Below are positions 10,731 to 20,529 of a stretch of 64,000 nucleotides of DNA, in pieces (the first letter of the stretch is position 1; each line of letters opens with the position of its first letter). The position numbers and the translations under genes were made by a program. This DNA comes from Diphasiastrum complanatum (lineage: Eukaryota; Streptophyta; Lycopodiopsida; Lycopodiales; Lycopodiaceae): contig CM055108.1 in assembly GCA_029204225.1 (NCBI GenBank), positions 18,261,779 through 18,325,778 of the forward strand. The letters are read 5' to 3'. Under the pieces are notes generated by a model. It was given only the letters and a program-made list of their open reading frames with translations. It made no database searches and was not told the origin of the DNA.

Positions 10731-11928
10731 TGGGTGACAGTAAGTGGGTGGCCTCATGCTTTTGTAATCCTAAGATGTTTTGTGCATAACATGATACTTT
10801 CCTTATTCTGCTTGCAAAAAAAGTTCATTAGGCAATATTTCAGGTGCACTCTTCAACTTACCATGGAGTTTGAAGAAACTTGAAGCTCGAAAATGAAAAA
10901 AGTAGCTGGTCTAAGAAAAGGACAAATCAAGTGGTCTACACAGCAAGAGTGTGAGCACTGGCTACTACTAACCTGAAAATAGCAATTTAATCACACTACC
11001 AAAGATTTGGCCTGATCAATTGGATTTATGCCATGAGAGCTGGATCCAAGAGTGAAGGTGCTGGGGTTTAGGGTTTAGAATCTAGAGTGGTAGCTGTGGC
11101 ATTAAGATAGCGGAAACCTTGAACCACTTTCTATATCTAGATTCTAGATGTGCTCTTCGTCCTAGTGTTGGAAACGAAAGAACCTGGAAGAAGGCTGAGC
11201 TGCAATAATTGCCAATGCCACCCACACCAGCATAGATTGGTAAACAGCAGCATTCAAAACCTGCCACATTTTTGCAGCAGACGACTTCATTCTCTTCAGG
11301 AAGCCATTGCCAATGAGCACCCACCACACCGTGTCAGCTGAATTGAGAGAATTTGCACAGAATCCAGACGAAACAAGTTCTTTGAAGCCCCCCCATTCTT
11401 CCTCCACTGACCCATTTCCTACTATAACCTTGCGAACCTCAATACGAGCTGCAATTCATCAAACTCCTGCTGTCAGCTAGTTAACAATGTCATTGTTCCC
11501 AAGATCATACTTAAAAAGTCTGGTACAAACACAATTCCGTACGGATGTTTGCATTGTGATTTCATATCCGTGCATTAATCCACAAAATTGAGCTGGTTAT
11601 CCGCTTTTGAAATATTCTGAAGCACAATGCCAATAAATCCACAGATTGGAACTCTCAGCAAAACCGAACCTCTAGCATTCGGTACAACAATGCTTGCACA
11701 TGCTCCACTGCTCCTTCTCCCGGACCTGGAAACACAGCCTTTGACCAGTGGTATTGGAGTGAGTGCATAATGATGTAAGATGCAGGGAGCTTCAAAAATG
11801 CCATGAAAATTCATGCTGTTCTTCCAACAAATCTGTGAAGCATTCATTGTTGGGCAGCTATGGAACTGATGGAACACCAAAGCTCCACAGCTATGGCGTT
11901 TTAGCTTGTTTCCCACCACAAATTTGTA
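10731..11928 (-). other. Region with unassigned minus-strand open stretches
   Basis: Minus-strand open stretches at 11162-11407 (SLNSADTVWWVLIGNG, a hydrophobic MLVWVALAIIAA segment) and 11575-11919 (PIPLVKGCVSRSGRRSSGAC, VPICGFIGIVLQNISKADNQ) have protein-like composition but no motif I recognise. A third consensus donor GTAAGT on the minus strand occurs at about 10857. They may be upstream exons of the same candidate gene as 9101-10487. A two-unit TTTAGGG telo-box lies at about 11065-11078. Confidence 0.25.
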
Positions 11929-12301
11929 CCTCTAGAAATCCTTCCCATGGCCATGAATTTCAAAGTTTTTGTGGGTTTTGCTTTTGTTTCACTAAAACCT
12001 CTAGAAATCCTTTCCATGGCCATGTATTTATTATTTTTGTGGGTTTTGCTTTTGCTCCACTAAAACCTCTAGAAATCCTTCCCATGGCCATGAATTTCAA
12101 ATTTTTTGTGGGTCTTGCTTTTGCTCCACTAAAACCTCTAGAAATCCTTCTCATGCCCATGTATTTCAAAAAATTTGTGGGTTTTGCTTTGTCCACTAAA
12201 ACCTCTAAAAATCCTTCCCATGGCCATGTATTTAATTTTTTTTGTGGGTTTGCTTTTGCTCGCTAAAACCTCTAGAAATCCTTCCCATGGCCATGTATTT
12301 T
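11929..12301. repeat. Minisatellite with ~68-bp units
   Basis: Units start with CCTCTAGAAATCCTTCCCAT at 11929, 11998, 12066, 12135, 12202 and 12269, giving spacings of 69, 68, 69, 67 and 67 bp; the last unit is partial. Each holds CCATGGCCATG, then TTTGTGGGTTTTGCTTTTG and CACTAAAA. Indels between units are 1-2 bp, so the 167-codon ORF running through it is a repeat artefact. Confidence 0.95.
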
Positions 12302-13667
12302 GATTCACAAAAAGTTTGAGCATCTCAAAAAGAATAAAAAAGTTTACTTTGTGAGAATTTTTATTCAAAGAGATTTATATGAAAGTATGGTCTCTCAACA
12401 TGTTGCTCCTCTATTCTAAACACATTGCTCTAAAAGTGATATCCTATCTGTTAGGAGCTTGTCGAAAGGCTCTCTCTCTTTCTAAACATGTTGCCCTAAA
12501 CTTGCTACCCTAAACCTATCTGAAGATCGTCGTGGCCCTATCTGCTATCGAAGGCTCCCAAAAGGCCCAAAATTGCAGGCAACGTCAATAACATAGTAGG
12601 GTAATGGTCATAGGGAAGACCATTTCTCAAAAAAAAACTCTTGACTTGGCAAGAGGTAGTAGAGTCAAACAAAGCTAGCAAATTATCTTGAGGACCAGTC
12701 CGACCAATGGCCACTACCTGATGGAATGGATTGGTGGCCTTATTTAGACATTTGATCTACCTATTAGTCACATATGCACCATCAATCTTTGGTCTTTAGT
12801 TTCCACCGATCTTTCAAGCTCATAGAAAATAGTTTTCTTTTAATTTTAGCTAAAAAAAATAGAAACCTAAAATTTAATTGTTGTCATTATTTCTAAAACT
12901 CCATAGCCAAAAAAAAATAATCAAAAATCACATTTGGGCAAATTATGGAAAATGATATAGACCCATAATCTGCCACAAAAATCATAACTAATCCATTGCA
13001 ATCCAATAACTAACTTGACATGTAAATCGTGAATCTAACAATTAAGGCTTGGCATAGGCAAGCTGCAATGCATGTCAAAGGCCTATTTGCATTTCAAATC
13101 AGCCTGAATGGTGGATGTTGTTATGATACTAGAATCAAGACCGAGATCCCCCCCAACAACAGCCCCCCGTCCTTCCCAACCATTAGAACAAGTTTTGGCC
13201 CAAGCAATAGTACGTGCAAAATGCATATTTCCTTGGTTTCAAAATCTCCTTCTTACCCAATATTAAATTAAATACATCTCAGTCACGGTGCCTCAAATAC
13301 ATTGGTGGGGCTAGTGGGCAACAAGAAAGTATTGGCTTTCTTAATCAAGTGCATGTAGCATTTCAAAAAGGTACATATTGCATATGGTAGCATAAAAAAT
13401 GTGTAGGACTTTAAACAATTCGTATTTAGTGATACCAAGTCGACAAAAAGGTTATAAACAAGCCTTTTTTCCCAACGTGCAATCAAGGCCAAAATTTTTG
13501 TGTTAAATGAAAAATATGGACAACAAGCAGATCTTTCGATATTCAGACAATTGCAAGATAACTAGATCATTTGTTAACTTGGTAGGATATCTTAAGTAGG
13601 TGTCGTTGACAACCATGAAGAGTGTGAATAATTAGGCGTCTATGACAGCCATGCAATCTTCGATAGA
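12302..13667. other. AT-rich intergenic stretch, no gene seen
   Basis: No recognisable protein, LTR end or structured RNA. The last part (about 13500-13667) may already belong to the upstream portion of the copia A1 LTR, whose 5' border I could not fix. Confidence 0.5.
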
Positions 13668-14431
13668 TAGTCTACGTTATTCTATGGAGCTTGAAGAATC
13701 AGAAAAATAAATAGATGATATTGTAGTTGTTGTGCACATTATTAATCTGTCCGATTGTATGTCTTGAATGTAAATTTGTATACTACTATTCGTGTGTCTA
13801 ATTCACTTGCTCATTTAATTCCGCACTTTGGTTTGATCTTGTTGAATGCTACATTAATTTGTTAACGTAGATAAGTAGTGTCTGACTATTCTCTGAAGGA
13901 TTGTAGGAATGATATAGCCAACAGTGACCATCGATCATATCTGAATTCATGACGAACTGATCTTGTTCGCAAATCCTTTCGCTTCATGTTTTGCCTCACT
14001 TTGCTTCGCGATCACTTGGCCATAAAATAAATCAACTATAGAGCTCATCTAAGTTTCGTCTCGTTTCATTTCGTTTCATTTTGTTTGCTCTTGTTTTGTC
14101 TTGTCTCGTCTCGTCTCATTGTAGAGCCTGATTGATCTTGTCGCGAACTCTTTCGCTTCGTTTTGTTTCATGTCGTTTCGCGATCTCTTTGCTTCTAGCA
14201 TGAATTAATGTCAGAGCTCATTTAGGTTTTGCTCACTTTGCTTCATTTCGTTTTCTTCCAGATTTCGTCTCGTTTTGTTTCATTGTATTGTAGAGCATGA
14301 TTGATCCAACTTGAACAGAAATAATTCGAGTGTCGCGAAAAGTTTCGCGAATCGTTCGTGATTTAATTTTATCAGTTTGTCACCAGATTTTTGGCTAGAA
14401 TTTGCATTTTATGAGTGCATTTTTTGCATCA
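13668..14431 (+). repeat. 5' LTR of copia A1 (5' border uncertain)
   Basis: The part 13894-14431 is shared with the 3' LTR (TGAAGGATTGTAGGAAT...GCATCA). The upstream part, from about 13668, aligns with the inverse of the A2 LTR around 60000-60210 (shared AATCAGA, AATAGATGA, TTGTGCACAT, CGTGTGTCT, GAATGCT, CATTAATTT, AACGTAGAT). An internal stretch at about 14054-14125 is a degenerate (TTTCGTCTCG)-like pentanucleotide array. Ends in CA at 14431. Confidence 0.75.
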
Positions 14432-14432
14432 G

Positions 14433-14444
14433 TGGTATCAGAGC
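14433..14444 (+). promoter_or_regulatory. Copia A1 primer-binding site (initiator tRNA-Met)
   Basis: TGGTATCAGAGC follows the LTR after one base. It is complementary to the 3' end of plant initiator tRNA-Met, the usual minus-strand primer of Ty1/copia elements. Confidence 0.95.
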
Positions 14445-14490
14445 TGATCTTGTCATAGTTTGACATAGTCGAAAAGCTATCAAATCAAAG

Positions 14491-16392
14491 GTGCTAAGCA
14501 TTCAAACAATCAACCATCAACAAGTGAATACGAATTCAGAAGCAATGGCTTACAGCATACAGTCCAAGATCTGTACAGTTATGGATTCGTCAGGATCTAA
14601 CTTTCTAGCATGGAAAGTGAAGACCTCGTTGATACGACAACGAAGAGCACCAGCAAGATACATGCCAGACAACTCTACTTCTACATCAGAAGAATTCTAT
14701 GGATTCAATGGAGAATCACAGACATTCGAGGAGGCAATTGAATGTCCTGAAAAGGACAAATGGATCCAAGCCATGAACGAGGAGATGGAATCCATGAGGA
14801 AGAACTAGGTATGGACGTTGCAGCCATTACCAGATGAGCAAAAGGCTGTAAAATGCAAATGGGTTTACAAGCTAAGGTATGGACCATATGGAGATGTTTC
14901 GAAATATAAGGCAAGACTGGTAGCGAAGGGATTCTCTTAAAGATATAGTATTGATTATTTTGAAACCTTCTCTCCTGTCGTGAAACATTCGTCCCTACGT
15001 TAATATTTGCATATGCAGCTGCTTATGACCTCAGGATCCACATTGTGGACGAGAAGACAGCCTTCTTGCATGGTGAGTTGTTAGACGAAGAGGTCTACAT
15101 GGATCAACCCTCAGGTTATGTCTGGAATTCACTTCCTGATTATGCATGCAGAATGGGTAGGAGTATCTATGGTCTGAAGCAGTCAGCTCGACAATGGTAC
15201 AAAAAGAAAGATCAAGCCTTGAAATCCTTAGAATTCAAGCCACTTATGGCTGATTCCAATGTGTATGTGAGAATTACAGATGGAAAGATCATCATTGTGG
15301 CTGTGTATGTGGACGACACTCTAATACTCTACAAGAGTGAGAAGCTGATTGTTGAAGTGAAGAAAGACATCTCAAAACATTTTGAGATTGTGGATTTGGG
15401 AGAGGCCAGGTGTTACCTTGGCTTACAAATTGAAAGGGACTATTAGGGTAAATTGTACCTTCATCAGTCCAGATACCCTGGAGGATTTCGGGATGCTAAA
15501 TTGCAAAGGAGTGAATACTCCAATGCTTGTAGGAACAATGCTGACGAACGAAAATTGTTCGAGGACTGAAGCAGAGAGAGAATTGATGCAGCTCACACCT
15601 TACAGAAAACTGATAGGATCACTGATGTACCTTGTAGACAACACACACCTTGACATTGCCTATGCAGTGTTCAAAATGAGCCAATTCTGCACGAATCCAG
15701 GCTTGACACATTGGAAGAAACGAATTTTGCAATATCTTCAATTAACAAAGGATTATAGTTTGTGTTACTGTCGTGATGCAGGGTTTCCCTCCACTTTTTC
15801 AAATTTGAACAGTTAGGGAGGTAGAAATTGGCCAATAGGATTTGAGGCCAATCATGGGGTGTTTTTCTTGAGAGGGCCTTGGTTGAACATCTATTTTGGA
15901 TGTAAGCTGCAGTGGACGGGAATAAAAGCATGGTCGAGTCAGAAAAAGAATCAAATCTATCATAAATGCAATGTCAGACACCCGTAGATATGCTTTCCTA
16001 TAGTGATGCTAGCTGGGCATCCCTCAAGGACGACTGTAAAAGTGTCTCAGAAGGATGCACCATCATGTCAGGAATAGCAATTCTATGGGTCAGCAAGAAG
16101 CAAACCATTGTAGCTTAGTCATCCTACGAAGCAGAGTACGTTGCAGTAGCAAAGATGGCCAATGAGATAATTTGGCTCAGACAGTTCCTTGACCAATTGG
16201 GCGAAACAAGGAACGAAACTCTGGTTTCGCAGATGGACAACACATCTGACGAAAGGCCCTGTGTTTCACTCAAGGACGAAACACATTGTGATCAAGTACC
16301 ACTTGATCAGGGATCTGATTGGCAAGAAGATGTTGCAGACCACCTTCATTGGAATGAAAGACATGGTTGCTGACATTTTCACAAGGCCTTAG
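14491..16392 (+). pseudogene. Copia A1 gag/RT/RNase H fusion remnant
   Basis: The frame 14491-14808 starts with gag (SGSNFLAWKVKTSLI) and, without a stop, joins RRAPARYMP, which in A2 lies just before RT. Then come RT segments KARLVAKGFS, DEKTAFLHGELLDEEVYMDQ, IYGLKQSARQWYKK and the catalytic AVYVDDTLIL (about 15298-15330), followed by RNase H SYSDASWASL and SYEAEYVAVAKMANEIIWLR and the terminal DIFTRP. Stops at 14806, 14938, 15443 and near 16118 and one frameshift near 15000 disable it. The YVDD box is intact. Confidence 0.9.
15783..15989. other. Filler insertion inside copia A1 RNase H
   Basis: A1 reads CYCRDAGF up to 15782 and resumes with LSYSDASWASL at about 15990, where A2 is continuous (CYCHDAGFKILSYSDASWAS). 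The intervening ~207 bp contains, in antisense, an integrase-like piece of another copia (AAYIQNRCSTKALSRKTPH) fused to a piece matching the LTR of the 18.7-25.5 kb Ty3 family (AATCCTATTGG, CCTCCCTAACTRTTCAAATTT; compare 19179-19225). It is therefore a patchwork of two unrelated elements. Confidence 0.75.
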
Positions 16393-16420
16393 ACAAAGGT
16401 CTGTTCAAAAAATAGAGGCC

Positions 16421-16929
16421 TGAAGGATTGTAGGAATGATATAGCCGACAGTGACCAGTAATCATATCTGAATTCCTGACGAACTGATCTTGTTCGCGAA
16501 TCCTTTTGCTTCGTGTTTCGCCTCGCTTCGCTTCACGATCACTTGGCCATAAGGATAAATCAACTATAGATCTCATCTACGTTTCGTTTCTTTTTGTTTC
16601 GTTTCGTCTTGTTTCGTCTCGTCTCGTCTCGTCTCATTATAGAGCCTGATTGATCTACTCGTGAATTCTTTCACTTCGTTTCGTTTCGTGTCGTTTCGCG
16701 ATCTCTTTGCATCCAGTATGAATCAATGTCAGAGATCATTTAAGTTTCGCTTCGTTTCATTTTCTTCTAGATTTTGTCTCGTTTTGTTTCATTGTATTAC
16801 GGAGTCTGATTGATCCAACTCGAACATAAATAATTCGAGTGTCATGAAAAGTTTTGCGAATCATTTTTATCAGTTTGTCACCAGACTTTTGGCTAGAATT
16901 TGCAATTTTTGAGTGCATTTTTCGCATCA
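16421..16929 (+). repeat. 3' LTR of copia A1, 5'-truncated
   Basis: Matches 13894-14431 with substitutions and small indels, from TGAAGGATTGTAGGAATGAT to TTCGCATCA. It lacks the upstream third that the 5' copy and A2 possess. Confidence 0.85.
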
Positions 16930-16934
16930 TGTGC

Positions 16935-17640
16935 TAGGACTAAAAGAGGAGCTTCAGAGATGTCCAAAAGTACAAAAAGAGGGCTTGGATGGCCCTACAT
17001 ATCATAAAAATGAATGTTTCCAATGAAGTGTTGTGGGAGATTGGCTCATGCACCTCATCCAAGGAGGCTTGAGACACATTGAAATTTATATATGAAAAGA
17101 ACACATTGAGGATGATGGAGAGGTGAAAGCTTACTTCAAAAAAGACAAGCCAAGAGGAAGGGGCAAAGAGAAACATCAACTTCTCAAGAAGGACAAGTCA
17201 AAGGAGGAGAGTGATAAGAAGTCATCACAAACATCAACAAACCAACAAGAATTGCTTCCTTTGTGGTAAGAAGGGGAATTGTGTTTCTAATAAGGATGGT
17301 GATGTGGTAGCAAGTGGGACTAGATGTGGTAGTCTTTTCAAGATTGATGCTAATCCTTGTGGAAGTGTATCCAAGAGGAGCTTGGATCATCTTAAGGAGG
17401 AGAAGGCAAGTGATCTACCTCAACTATGTTCCAAGATGGTAAGGCTCATGAAGAGGTGCTTTGGCAAAAGCACATGGAGAGTTATTGCCAAGGAGGTCTA
17501 CTTCTCATTAATTCTCTTATCTTGTTCATTTGGATGATTTCATTTCATCATGTAGAAGCAAAGATGGTGCTATTTCATGTGACTTCTTACTTGAAGACTT
17601 CAATTGGAGGTATCTCTTATCAAAGGTGCTTGATATGAAG
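16935..17640 (+). pseudogene. Ty1/copia gag and pre-integrase relic
   Basis: Directly after A1 the plus strand shows a different copia: KKRAWMALHIIKMNVSNEVL and SKEA-x-DTLKFIYEKNT are typical of the copia gag (UBN2-like) domain. A broken zinc knuckle NCFLCGKKGNC follows (histidine lost), then a pre-integrase-like LFKIDANPCGSVSK. Stops and frame changes are frequent, and RT is absent. It looks like flanking DNA into which A1 inserted or recombined. Confidence 0.55.
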
Positions 17641-17764
17641 ATTTCAATAGTTGATACTTTGGGGATAAGAGTATAAATAGGTTGATTTGTGGACAACAAG
17701 CGGAAAGTAAAGTAGAGTGCTGGAAGTAGGTGACGGTGGGCTGAAAAATGGGCAATAGGTGGGC

Positions 17765-18275
17765 AATAGTAGGGCGCTAGTCCTTCTCCAAATGATAATG
17801 ATAATCTGCAAAACAAGTGGAGAGACAATCTCAAAATGGGTGTTGGGCAGCAGCTAGTAAGATCCACAAATGTCCCGCAAAATCATAGAAAAACTACTAA
17901 AAATGGTGATGAAGTAGGGTGTTGGACAGCCTCCAAACAATCAACAAAATGGACAGCAAATCGGTGGAGAAATTCGTCGAAAATGGCAAGGTAGTAGGGC
18001 GATGGGCAGTAGCTACTAAAATCCGCACATAACCTAAAAAAAAATGCAGAAAACCGTTGAAGCTAGTGATGAAGTAGGGCGCTGGTGAACAACCTCCAAT
18101 CAATCCATGAGATGGGTAGCAAATCGATGGAGAAAATCGACGAAAGTGACAAGGTAGTAGGGCGCTGGCCAACCTCTACCAAATATGGAAAAACGATGGA
18201 AATCTGATGAAAAAATTGACAAAAGTGATGGGTTAGTAGGGTGCTGACAGCCTCTACTAAATCTGAAAAAGTGGT
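17765..18275. repeat. Degenerate ~80-bp minisatellite
   Basis: The word TAGGGYGNTGG recurs at about 17770, 17837, 17915, 17995, 18075, 18158 and 18237, i.e. mostly 79-83 bp apart. It is accompanied by CCTCYAMMAAATC-like words and ATGGAGAAATYGWCGAAA. Alternate units are more alike, suggesting a ~160-bp dimer. Minus-strand ORFs across it are artefacts of the near-multiple-of-three period. Confidence 0.8.
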
Positions 18276-18628
18276 GCAAAGGAAAGTGCTTTGATACCAA
18301 GTTACGAATGAAGTCATTTAGATCCATATGCTTTGCCAATATTCCCTTGCATATAAGGAATAAGGAGGATCTAATCTCAATCAAGAAGATAATGATAGGA
18401 TTCTCAAATCTACAAAAAATCCAAGTGTATGATGGAGATTTGTCAAGGCTTGAGGAGGAGTCTTCTCAACACATGGTTTCATGGAGATCTTCAAGAGGCA
18501 AGCCTGAGTCTTTGTGGCCCACAATACATGGCAAAGAGGGAAATTTTTCAAGTGATATCTATTTCAACATATTCACTTTTGCTTCTCTTACATTATTTGA
18601 TGTACCATTGCTTTTATGAGGTTTCTAC
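18276..18628. other. Intergenic sequence, no gene recognised
   Basis: Short open stretches on the plus strand, without motifs. This is the flank immediately upstream of the tRNA-Asp-like sequence. Confidence 0.5.
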
Positions 18629-18703
18629 ATCTCATAGTTGGAGTGGTGAGTATTTTCGCCTGTCACGCGGATGACCCGGGTTCGTTCCCCGACAACGGTG
18701 CCA
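18629..18703 (+). tRNA. tRNA-Asp(GUC)-like sequence with encoded CCA, fused to an LTR
   Basis: Seventy-two bases followed by CCA align end to end with plant tRNA-Asp. They include the anticodon arm TTCGC-CTGTCAC-GCGGA (anticodon GTC at 18661-18663, stem still pairable), the T arm CCGGG-TTCGTTC-CCCGA, the acceptor strand CAACGGT plus discriminator G, and then CCA at 18701-18703. From the anticodon onwards only about four positions differ from the tRNA-Asp I recall. The 5' acceptor strand has decayed and no longer pairs. Plant tRNA genes do not encode CCA. Here CCA is followed by AAAT and the LTR of a minus-strand element, exactly as at that family's primer-binding site (24719-24740). I read it as a captured primer-tRNA copy, not a working tRNA gene. 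Confidence 0.8.
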
Positions 18704-18707
18704 AAAT

Positions 18708-19455
18708 TGTAGTGGGTTTATTTCCTTGCCTATCCTCAATCCAAGAACTAATCAATCTAGCATCGAGGAGATGAAGTTAGTTGTCACGCATAGATTTGTT
18801 CCCATGAGAGCGATAGCATAGTTCAGATTTCAACATGAATGGAAGATTCACATCTAACTCTAACATCCATTAACCCTAAGCATTAATACTACATCCATTA
18901 ACACTAGATCCACAATGAAGATAGCTTACTCTTTCTCTCTCTCCCTTTCTCTCTCATAAAAAGTATAAAAACATGCAATCCCAATAACAATCAGATCCAA
19001 TAATTAGCAAAACACAATAAAAGCATGAGAAATGGAGGAAAAGTGATAGAGAGCAAGGACATTCATAAATCCATTTCTGAAAAGAACCAATCCGCTTTAT
19101 TGAAATGAAGATATGTACATGTGTAGGCAAATCGAGTTGGTCCCTTTTTATAGTAGAGAGGAGGACCCTGGCCTCTGAATCCTATTGGTCCATTTCTGCC
19201 TCCCTAACTATTCAAATTTAAAAAAGAGTGGGAACCATCCAAATTGGAGGGAAACCCAACTTTATTCACTAATTTGACATTTAGGCCCTGCGACATTAAA
19301 AGTCTCGCAAAAAGGTCTAAAGTCCTTTTATTAATTTTCTAATTAATCAAATCTCTATGTGATCATCGGGTTGGACTTACACACGCAGACTGCCAAATCC
19401 CTCTCACTTATTAACTAGGGTTAGGGTTGCCTTGGGATCCGCAAACCCTCCAACA
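18708..19455 (-). repeat. 3' LTR of the outer Ty3/gypsy element
   Basis: 748 bp, TGTAGTGGG...CCTCCAACA on the plus strand, closely similar to 24741-25458. The inner region has CTCTCTCTCCC and a TATA-like CATAAAAAGTATAAAA stretch near 18957. Unlike an ordinary 3' LTR, it is followed on its U5 side by the spacer and primer-binding site and the rest of a tRNA. Confidence 0.9.
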
Positions 19456-19476
19456 GTATCCCCCACCAAAACTGCT
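19456..19476 (-). promoter_or_regulatory. Polypurine tract of the outer element
   Basis: On the minus strand TTTTGGTGGGGGATAC immediately precedes the LTR start TGTTGGAGGG. A G-rich run directly before a 3' LTR is the usual plus-strand primer. Confidence 0.7.
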
Positions 19477-19508
19477 GGCGGTCCCACGACACCTGCGAGA
19501 TGCAATTA

Positions 19509-20211
19509 TTATAGGCTTTTATTTGCTTCACATCGAATCTTTATTAAATGATATTGCACCTTTTCCATAAAATCGAGTCGAACAGTGTTAAAATCTAAAT
19601 TGTGCGGCAAAAAACAATGGTGGGCTCCGGCAATCCACTTTGAAGTTGTCCAGGATGTGAATCGACATTCCCAAGAACCTCCCATCATTGTGGCACGAAA
19701 ATACAATCTAGCCACCGACAGCTGATCCTTAATATTCTCTGACGCCATTGGCTTATTCAGATCAAATGCCAAAGGAGGAAGACAATCATCTCATCGCGTT
19801 GCCACGGATTCCAATAGAGTCAAGTCTTTTGCAAAAAGCGCCAATTGCCTCACTATCGGATATCGAGAGAGTGTATATACTCCCACTAGTATGCTTGTAG
19901 TGCCCGGTGGAAATCCACTGAAATTTCCCAACTGTAAGGTTAGTGGATGATTGGCTAGTTTGGCGTATGGATAGTAATTTTGTCCATGGCCAATCCCAAA
20001 TCCTTCCACTTATTCAAGTGCGGCATTGGTACGTAATATGGCTCTAAGCGCAATTGGCGAGGGCTGGCCACATAACTCCTGATGGATTCCGGGGTTTTCT
20101 CAAAAATTGTAACTCTCCAAGCTGGCTGCTCTCCCGATGCGGGTATTTTATTCAATTCTTTGTCGGCCTCTATTTTAGAGGTCTTAAACTTGAGGACCCA
20201 ACCACCACGCG
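19509..20211 (-). pseudogene. ORF X, C-terminal block (element 3' extra ORF)
   Basis: Minus strand, continuing in frame from the N-terminal block once the nested element is removed: GGWVLKFKTSKIEADKELNK, EQPAWRVTIFEKTPESIRSY, PYYVPMPHLNKWKDLG, then after a frameshift near 19960 NYYPYAKLANHPLTLQLGNF and PPGTTSILVGVYTLSRYPIV. One in-frame stop lies at about 19789, followed by LAFDLNKPMASENIKDQLSV and the natural end CEANKSL with two stops. I know no domain for it. The position between integrase and 3' LTR matches extra ORFs of Tat/Athila-type elements, but homology is unproven. Confidence 0.6.
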
Positions 20212-20216
20212 AGGAC

Positions 20217-20529
20217 TGTAGTGGGTTTCTTTCCTTGCCTAACCTCAAACCAAGATCTAGTCAATCTAGCATCAAAGAGACGAAGTTAGTTGTCACGCAT
20301 AGGTTCGTTCCCATGAGAGCGATAATATAGTTTAGATTTCAGCATGAATGGAAGATCCACACTAACATCCATTAACCCTACGATCCATTAACACTACATC
20401 CATGAACACTACAATCCACAACAAACATAACTTACTCTTTCTCTCTCTCCCTTTCTCTCTCATAAAAAGTATAACAACATGCAATCCCAATAACAATAAG
20501 ATCCAACAATTAGCAAAATCCAAAGAAAG
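20217..20529 (-). repeat. Truncated 3' LTR of the inner element
   Basis: Matches the end of the 5' LTR at 24741-25041 and breaks at AAAGAAAGCAT, where integrase C-terminal sequence begins. One deletion therefore removed everything from the end of integrase to the middle of the LTR. Ends at TGTAGTGGG next to AGGAC. Confidence 0.9.

Larger units (their letters stand above)
13668..16929 (+). mobile_element. Ty1/copia element A1, internally deleted
   Basis: The element has a 5' LTR, a canonical copia primer-binding site, a fused gag-RT remnant, RNase H and a 3' LTR on the plus strand. Protease and integrase are missing: the reading frame passes from gag directly into the linker just before RT. 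A 207-bp filler sits inside RNase H (15783-15989). The 3' LTR lacks its first part, because RNase H sequence runs into LTR sequence at 16421 while the 5' copy extends at least 226 bp further upstream. No matching target-site duplication was found. It is non-autonomous and of the same family as A2 at 59881-64000. Confidence 0.9.

Noticed and set aside
11062-11080. Two TTTAGGG units
   Set aside because: Too short for an interstitial telomere; could be a telo-box, but no promoter context is supported.
11763-12266. 167-codon plus-strand ORF
   Set aside because: It runs through the ~68-bp minisatellite; the repeating protein blocks follow the DNA repeat and shift frame between units.
13889-16934. 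Target-site duplication for copia A1
   Set aside because: Bases next to the shared LTR parts (TTCTC and TGTGC) differ, and the true 5' border lies further upstream.
18063-18384. Overlapping minus-strand ORFs rich in HF/PT
   Set aside because: Generated by the ~80-bp minisatellite.
18629-18700. A functional nuclear tRNA-Asp gene
   Set aside because: The 5' acceptor strand no longer pairs with the 3' strand, CCA is encoded, and the sequence is fused to the element's spacer and LTR; a captured copy fits better.
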